This document shows positions 5,506 to 9,132 of a DNA stretch of 9,132 nucleotides, piece by piece (position 1 is the stretch's first letter; each line of letters starts with the position of its first letter). The notes beneath the pieces are model-generated. The model did no database searches, had not been told where the DNA came from, and worked only from the letters and a program-made list of their open reading frames with translations. The DNA lies in contig JBKHXI010000242.1 of the NCBI GenBank assembly GCA_046566095.1, forward strand, positions 1-9,132, in the 5' to 3' direction. The DNA comes from CAMPJU01 sp046566095. Lineage in GTDB: Bacteria; Pseudomonadota; Gammaproteobacteria; Xanthomonadales; Xanthomonadaceae. The position numbers and the translations under genes are program-made.

Positions 5506-7665
5506 TCAGAAGCGGTAGCCGATGGTGAGCGTGGCGTTGCGCGGCGGCGCGTAGTAGCCCTGCTCCCAGTACAAGCTGGGGATGTACTTCTCGTCGGTGA
5601 GGTTGTCGATGTTGAGGGTGGCCTCCCAGCCGCCGGTCGAACGGTAGCCGGCCATCAGCCCCAGCACCGCGTAGGCCTCCTGGCGGGTGACGATCGGCGC
5701 ACCGTCGGCGGTCGTGCCCTGGTCGCGGTGGATGTCGTCCTGCCAGCGCAGGCTGGCGCCCAGGCGCAGGCCGCGCAGCTGCGGCACCCGGTAGACGGTC
5801 GCCAGCCGCAGCAGGTTGCGCGGCACGTAGGTGCGGGTGTCGTCGCCGTTCTCGTCCTCGATCTCGAGGTGGGTGAAGCCGCCGGCCAGCGACCAGTGCT
5901 CGCCGAGGCTTCCGGCGAGGTCGAGCTCCACGCCGGTGGAGCGCGCGAAGGTCGGCACGTAGAAGAAGCGCCCGCTGTCGAAGTCGTAGCCGCCGAACTC
6001 GGCCAGGTTGTCCTGCTCGACCCGGAACGCGGCGATGCTGCCGCCGAGCCGGCCCCCGAACCACTCGCCCTTCACGCCGAGCTCGGCGTTGCTGCCCTCG
6101 ATCGGGGCGATGACCTCGCCCGCGAGGTCGAGCCGGGACTGCGGCGCGAAGATCTCGCCGTAGCTGGCGTACAGCGAATAGGCGGGCGCGAAGTCCCAGA
6201 TCGCGCCGACGAAGGGCGAGGTCGCCGAGGCCTCGGTCTCGCGCGGCTGGCCGTAGCTGAAGCCGGTGCCGCGCGCCCGCGAATGGTTGGCGCCGGTGAT
6301 CAGCTTGAAGCGGTCGGCCAGGTCCCAGCGCGCGGTGGCGTATACGCTGTCGCGGCGGAAGTCGAAGTCGGAGCCGTCGCTGAAGGCGTCGAACGCCGGC
6401 TTCGGATAGCGGCCGTCGAACTCCTCCAGCGGCGGCAACGGCGTGCCGATGTCGTTGCCGAACCAGGACACGTCCTGCATGCGCCCGTTCGCACGGCTGG
6501 CGCCGAGCACCAGCTCGTGCCGGCGCCCGCCCAGCGTCAGCGGCCCGGAGGCGCGGAGGTCGAAGTTGCGCGACAGGAACCGGCCCTCGTAGTCCGAGGG
6601 GTAAGCGAACAGGCCCAGCCCGGTCTCGCGGTCCGGGGTGCCGTAGACGTAGAACAGCTGGGTGTCCTCGACCGCCTCGTGCCAGTCGAAGGCGGCCTGC
6701 AGTTCCCAGTCGCCGGCGAACGCGTGCGCCAGCCTGGCGAAGCCGCGGGTGTCGTCGGTGATCCAGAAGGACCAGTCGGCCGCGGTGCTGGTGCTGCGGT
6801 CGTAGTCGGTGGGGGTGCCGTCGCTGTAGTACAGCGGCAGCGCGCCCCACAGCGGGCTGTCGGCCCGGTTGCGCTGGCGCGAGGCGCCGACGGTGAGCAG
6901 GGTCGCCGCGCCGAGGTCGGCCTCGACCACGCCGTAGGCCAGGTGCTTGTCCAGCGAATGGCGGTCGAGATGGCTGTCGCCCTGTTCCCAGGCGCCGACC
7001 AGCCGTCCGCGGACCGCGCCGTTCGCCGCCAGCGGGCCGGAAACATCGCCCTCGATGCGCTGCCGGTCCCAGCTGCCCAGGCTCGCGCGCAGGCCGCCGT
7101 CGAGCGTGGCGGTCGGGCGCTTGCGTACAAAGTTGATCGTGGCCGAGGGATTGCCGGTCCCGGACATCAGGCCGTTGGCGCCGCGCAGCACCTCGATCCG
7201 TTCGAACAGGACCGTGTCGACGTCGCCGTTCTGGATGCCGTAGGGCAACGGGATGCCGAGGCCGTCGCGCTGGAAGTTGACGATGTCGAAACCGCGCGCG
7301 GTGTAGTAGGTGCGGCCGGTCTCCACCCGTTCCACATTCACGCCGGTGGCGGCGTCGAGCGCCTCGTTGAGGGTGTCCAGGCCGAAGTCCTCCATCTGCT
7401 CGCGGCCCACCACGCTCACCGACTGCGGCGTCTCGCGCGGCGTGAGCGCAAGGCCGGTGCCCGAGCTGCTCTCGACCGGCGCGTACCCGTCCTCGCGCTC
7501 GCCCTCGACCACCACCCGGTCCAGGTCGGTGGCGCCCACCGCCGCGGCGGGCGGCGCCGCCATGCCCGACAGCGGCGCCAGCGCGGCGGCCACGCCCAGT
7601 GCGAGCCGGCGCAGGCCCGGCAGGGTGCAGGTGACGGAGGAACGACGGGGATCGGCAGGCGGCAT
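5506..7665 (-). CDS. TonB-dependent siderophore receptor (FhuE/FpvA-like, no signalling domain)
   Basis: A 719-residue outer-membrane receptor that binds a ferric siderophore and imports it using TonB energy. A signal peptide is visible: basic region to R20, hydrophobic core LALGVAAALAPLSG, probable cleavage after GMAA near residue 37. A TonB-box-like DLDRVVVEG sits at 47-55, so there is no room for an N-terminal STN signalling domain and no sigma/anti-sigma pair adjoins. Plug-domain motifs are TPRETPQSVSVVGREQM at 75-91, ARGFDIVNFQRDGLGIPLP around 123-141 and ERIEVLRGANGLMSGTG at 155-171. The barrel ends in YRF with a terminal aromatic residue, as needed for outer-membrane insertion. The plug is of the ferrichrome/coprogen/pyoverdine type (FhuE/FpvA-like), suggesting a hydroxamate or mixed siderophore, but the ligand cannot be fixed. 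I chose ATG 7665 because the longer frame from 7791 begins upstream of the promoter and would spoil the signal peptide. Confidence 0.93.
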   Translation of the reverse strand: MPPADPRRSSVTCTLPGLRRLALGVAAALAPLSGMAAPPAAAVGATDLDRVVVEGEREDGYAPVESSSGTGLALTPRETPQSVSVVGREQMEDFGLDTLNEALDAATGVNVERVETGRTYYTARGFDIVNFQRDGLGIPLPYGIQNGDVDTVLFERIEVLRGANGLMSGTGNPSATINFVRKRPTATLDGGLRASLGSWDRQRIEGDVSGPLAANGAVRGRLVGAWEQGDSHLDRHSLDKHLAYGVVEADLGAATLLTVGASRQRNRADSPLWGALPLYYSDGTPTDYDRSTSTAADWSFWITDDTRGFARLAHAFAGDWELQAAFDWHEAVEDTQLFYVYGTPDRETGLGLFAYPSDYEGRFLSRNFDLRASGPLTLGGRRHELVLGASRANGRMQDVSWFGNDIGTPLPPLEEFDGRYPKPAFDAFSDGSDFDFRRDSVYATARWDLADRFKLITGANHSRARGTGFSYGQPRETEASATSPFVGAIWDFAPAYSLYASYGEIFAPQSRLDLAGEVIAPIEGSNAELGVKGEWFGGRLGGSIAAFRVEQDNLAEFGGYDFDSGRFFYVPTFARSTGVELDLAGSLGEHWSLAGGFTHLEIEDENGDDTRTYVPRNLLRLATVYRVPQLRGLRLGASLRWQDDIHRDQGTTADGAPIVTRQEAYAVLGLMAGYRSTGGWEATLNIDNLTDEKYIPSLYWEQGYYAPPRNATLTIGYRF

Positions 7666-7711
7666 CGGTTGGCGGTTCCAGAAAAAGGGCGGCGCAGCTG
7701 GTGCACCGCTC

Positions 7712-7732
7712 GGAGAAGAGGAAGGAAAAGGG
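7712..7732 (-). promoter_or_regulatory. Polypyrimidine tract in the receptor mRNA leader
   Basis: The plus strand is 21 purines in a row, so the receptor transcript carries a C/U-only stretch about 47 bases before the ATG. The leader otherwise lacks a good Shine-Dalgarno (only GGAA about 12 bases upstream). Such tracts can bind ribosomal protein S1 or small-RNA partners; the role here is speculative. Confidence 0.3.
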
Positions 7733-7758
7733 CGCGGGCTCGGACGTCCCGGCTGCGG

Positions 7759-7788
7759 ATTATAAATACGAATTGTTCGCATTCGCAA
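7759..7788 (-). promoter_or_regulatory. Sigma-70 promoter of the iron-uptake operon
   Basis: On the minus strand there is a perfect TATAAT -10 box (7759-7764), an 18-base spacer, and TTGCGA as -35 (7783-7788; four of six matches to TTGACA). It is an AT-rich island in a GC-rich window. Initiation would be expected near 7752, giving a leader of about 87 bases to ATG 7665. Confidence 0.8.
7765..7786 (-). promoter_or_regulatory. Fur-box-like operator
   Basis: Two overlapping readings support a dimeric repressor site between -10 and -35. First, AATGCGAA-CAA-TTCGTATT (7765-7783) is a 19-bp palindrome with one asymmetric pair per half. Second, 7768-7786 reads GCGAAT GCGAAC A ATTCGT, the same 6-6-1-6 layout as the Fur consensus GATAAT GATAAT C ATTATC, with 10 of 19 identities. 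Occupation would block RNA polymerase, so the receptor and its downstream genes should be repressed when iron is plentiful. Fur is the natural candidate from the gene content; no Fur gene is in the window. Confidence 0.68.
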
Positions 7789-7815
7789 CAATCCGGCATG
7801 CTGGTGCGTGCGAAC

Positions 7816-7840
7816 GGCGCCCGTGCGGTCTGCAGGCGCC
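7816..7840 (-). terminator. Possible hairpin downstream of chrA
   Basis: GGCGCC occurs at 7816-7821 and 7835-7840, with TGC (7824-7826) and GCA (7832-7834) extending the stem around a 5-base loop after a 2-base bulge. It lies about 105 bases past the chrA stop and before the receptor promoter. There is no T-run, so at best it is a Rho-type or weak stop. Confidence 0.25.
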
Positions 7841-7944
7841 TGGTCGGCCCACGCATCCCGCGGCGCGGCTCCGATTCCCCTCGTCGGGACAGGCCTCGTA
7901 CGGGTCCAGTGCGTGGCTCGTAAAGAGGACCGCCCCGCCGCCGC

Positions 7945-9132
7945 TCAGCCCAAGGCGGCGACGGCCGGCTGCAGCCACAGGATCCAGGCGACGCCCGCCA
8001 GCGCCGCACCGGCCAGCGTCCAGCCCATGCCGACCCGCAGGCGCAGCATCGCCAGCATCGCCGCCGCGGCCAGCAGCAACGCCGCCCAGTCGATGCTGGC
8101 CCAGACCGGCAGGTCGAGCCGCAGCGGGCCGAAGCGCAGCACTTCCACCTCGGCGAACACCACGTGCAGGGCGAACCAGACCGACAGGTTGAGGATCACC
8201 CCGACCACCGCGGCGGTGATCGCCGTCAGCGCCGCCTGCAGCGCACGGTTGCCGCGCAGTGCCTCGATCCAGGGCCCGCCCATGAAGATCCACAGGAAAC
8301 AGGGCGCGAACGTCACCCAGGTCACCAGCAGCGAGCCGCCGATGCCGGCCGCCATCGGCGACAGCCCGGTCTCGTGCCGGAACGCGCCCAGGAAGGCCAC
8401 GAACTGCACCACCAGGATCAGGGGGCCGGGCGTGGTTTCGGCCAGCGCCAGGCCGTCGAGCATCTCGCCCGGCGCGATCCAGGCGAAATCCTCCACCGCG
8501 CGCTGGGCGATGTAGGCCAGCACCGCATAGGCGCCGCCGAAGGACACCACCGCGGCCTGGCTGAAGAACACGCCCTGCCTGGCCAGCACGCTGCCGGCCC
8601 CCAGCGCCGCCGCCAGCGCCAGCACCGGCAGCCACCAGGCCAGCAGCCAGGCCACGGCGACCCGCGCGGCGCGGGCGGCCGAAGGACGGGTATGGGCCAG
8701 GCCGCCCGCGGCCAGCAGGCGATCGGCGAGATAGCGGTCCGGCGCCTGCGTGGTCTCCGGCGATGAATGTTCGGCGCCGCCGGGCAGCCAGCGATGCGCC
8801 AGCAGCCCCGCCATCGCCGCGCCCAGCACCACCGCCGGGAACGGCACGTCGAACAGCCGCAGCGCCACGAACGCCGCCGTCGCGATCGCCACCAGCAGGA
8901 CGCTGCGCAGCGCGCGCCGGCCGATCCGCAGCACCGCCTCCACCACCACCGCCAGCACCGCGGCCTTCAGCCCGAAGAACAGGCCCTCCAGCGCCGGCAG
9001 GTCGCCCAGGCGCACGTAGGCGATGCTCAGCGCCAGGATCACCAGGAAGCCGGGCAGCACGAACAGCAGGCCCGCGATCAGCCCGCCGATCGTGCGATGC
9101 AGCAGCCAGCCGATGTAGATCGCCAGCTGCGC
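7945..9132 (-). CDS. chrA: ChrA family chromate transporter, N-terminus cut by window edge
   Basis: Inner-membrane CHR-family transporter that expels chromate, giving chromate resistance or, in some members, serving an unknown anion. 395 residues are visible, reading in frame to base 9132; ChrA proteins are usually 400-450 residues, so roughly the first 10-60 are missing. The visible start, AQLAIYIGWLLHRTIGGLIA, is the end of the first CHR half (just after its PGPxxxQLA motif). The second half is complete: VVSFGGAYAVLAYIAQ at about 195-210 and TTPGPLILVVQFVAFLGA at 233-250, followed by several helices to the C-terminus. This is therefore a two-domain (long-chain) ChrA. Its TGA (7945-7947) sits in the loop of a 7-bp GC hairpin (7936-7942 with 7954-7960). 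It is on the same strand as the receptor operon, but the receptor's own promoter suggests separate control. Confidence 0.93.
   Translation of the reverse strand, partial: AQLAIYIGWLLHRTIGGLIAGLLFVLPGFLVILALSIAYVRLGDLPALEGLFFGLKAAVLAVVVEAVLRIGRRALRSVLLVAIATAAFVALRLFDVPFPAVVLGAAMAGLLAHRWLPGGAEHSSPETTQAPDRYLADRLLAAGGLAHTRPSAARAARVAVAWLLAWWLPVLALAAALGAGSVLARQGVFFSQAAVVSFGGAYAVLAYIAQRAVEDFAWIAPGEMLDGLALAETTPGPLILVVQFVAFLGAFRHETGLSPMAAGIGGSLLVTWVTFAPCFLWIFMGGPWIEALRGNRALQAALTAITAAVVGVILNLSVWFALHVVFAEVEVLRFGPLRLDLPVWASIDWAALLLAAAAMLAMLRLRVGMGWTLAGAALAGVAWILWLQPAVAALG

Noticed and set aside
7666..7791. Upstream extension of the receptor to a start at 7791
   Set aside because: It would begin upstream of the -10/-35 promoter and put 42 non-family residues before the signal peptide.
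4933..7923. Very long (996-residue) open frame on the plus strand
   Set aside because: It is antisense to the receptor, DUF3649 and PepSY genes, is Arg/Ala/Gly/Val-rich and low-complexity, and resembles no family. High GC makes stop codons rare in shadow frames.
7936..7960. GC hairpin around the chrA stop as a terminator
   Set aside because: CGCCGCC/GGCGGCG pairs, but it spans the stop codon and lacks a T-run; such pairings are common by chance at this GC content.

Overview
The window is very GC-rich and Gram-negative in character: it encodes an outer-membrane TonB-dependent receptor and has dense G/C third codon positions. The gene content and the TAGGAGCTGCTTCAGCTGCGACC-type REP repeats suggest a gammaproteobacterium of the Lysobacteraceae/Xanthomonadaceae (Lysobacter- or Luteimonas-like). 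That placement is inference from style, not a database match.

Layout, left to right. (1) Bases 1-239 (+) hold the C-terminal end of a Hen1-like RNA 3'-terminal 2'-O-methyltransferase; its stop codon lies inside a repeat. (2) Bases 235-360 carry an inverted pair of REP elements (REPIN-like), followed by about 290 bases with no convincing gene. (3) A tight (+) operon of about 653-3026 encodes a SulP anion transporter with a STAS domain and a tandem-domain universal stress protein; the second gene's Shine-Dalgarno overlaps the first gene's stop codon. (4) Bases 3055-3173 carry a second inverted REP pair of the same family, between convergent genes. (5) A (-) strand operon from 7665 down to 3200 encodes a TonB-dependent siderophore receptor, a small DUF3649-type membrane protein, a PepSY-type membrane protein (probable ferric-siderophore reductase) and a small DUF3325-type membrane protein. 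Its promoter at 7759-7788 has a perfect TATAAT -10 box and a 19-bp Fur-box-like operator between -10 and -35. (6) From 7945 to the right edge (-) lies a ChrA chromate transporter, cut at its N-terminus by the window end.

How the genes work together. The four-gene (-) cluster reads as one iron-acquisition unit: the receptor imports a ferric siderophore across the outer membrane, and the inner-membrane PepSY protein, helped by two small membrane proteins of unknown function, probably reduces the iron to release it. The last three genes are translationally packed (4-nt overlap, then a 1-nt gap), while a 98-base structured spacer separates them from the receptor. The SulP/Usp pair is a separate anion-transport/stress unit bracketed by REPIN-like repeats.

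I see no CRISPR array, tRNA, rRNA, transposase or phage gene. The most interesting signals are the GC-shifted Fur box, the uncharacterised DUF3649/DUF3325 partners of the PepSY protein, and the repeat structures. I did not find a clearly new defence or mobile system.
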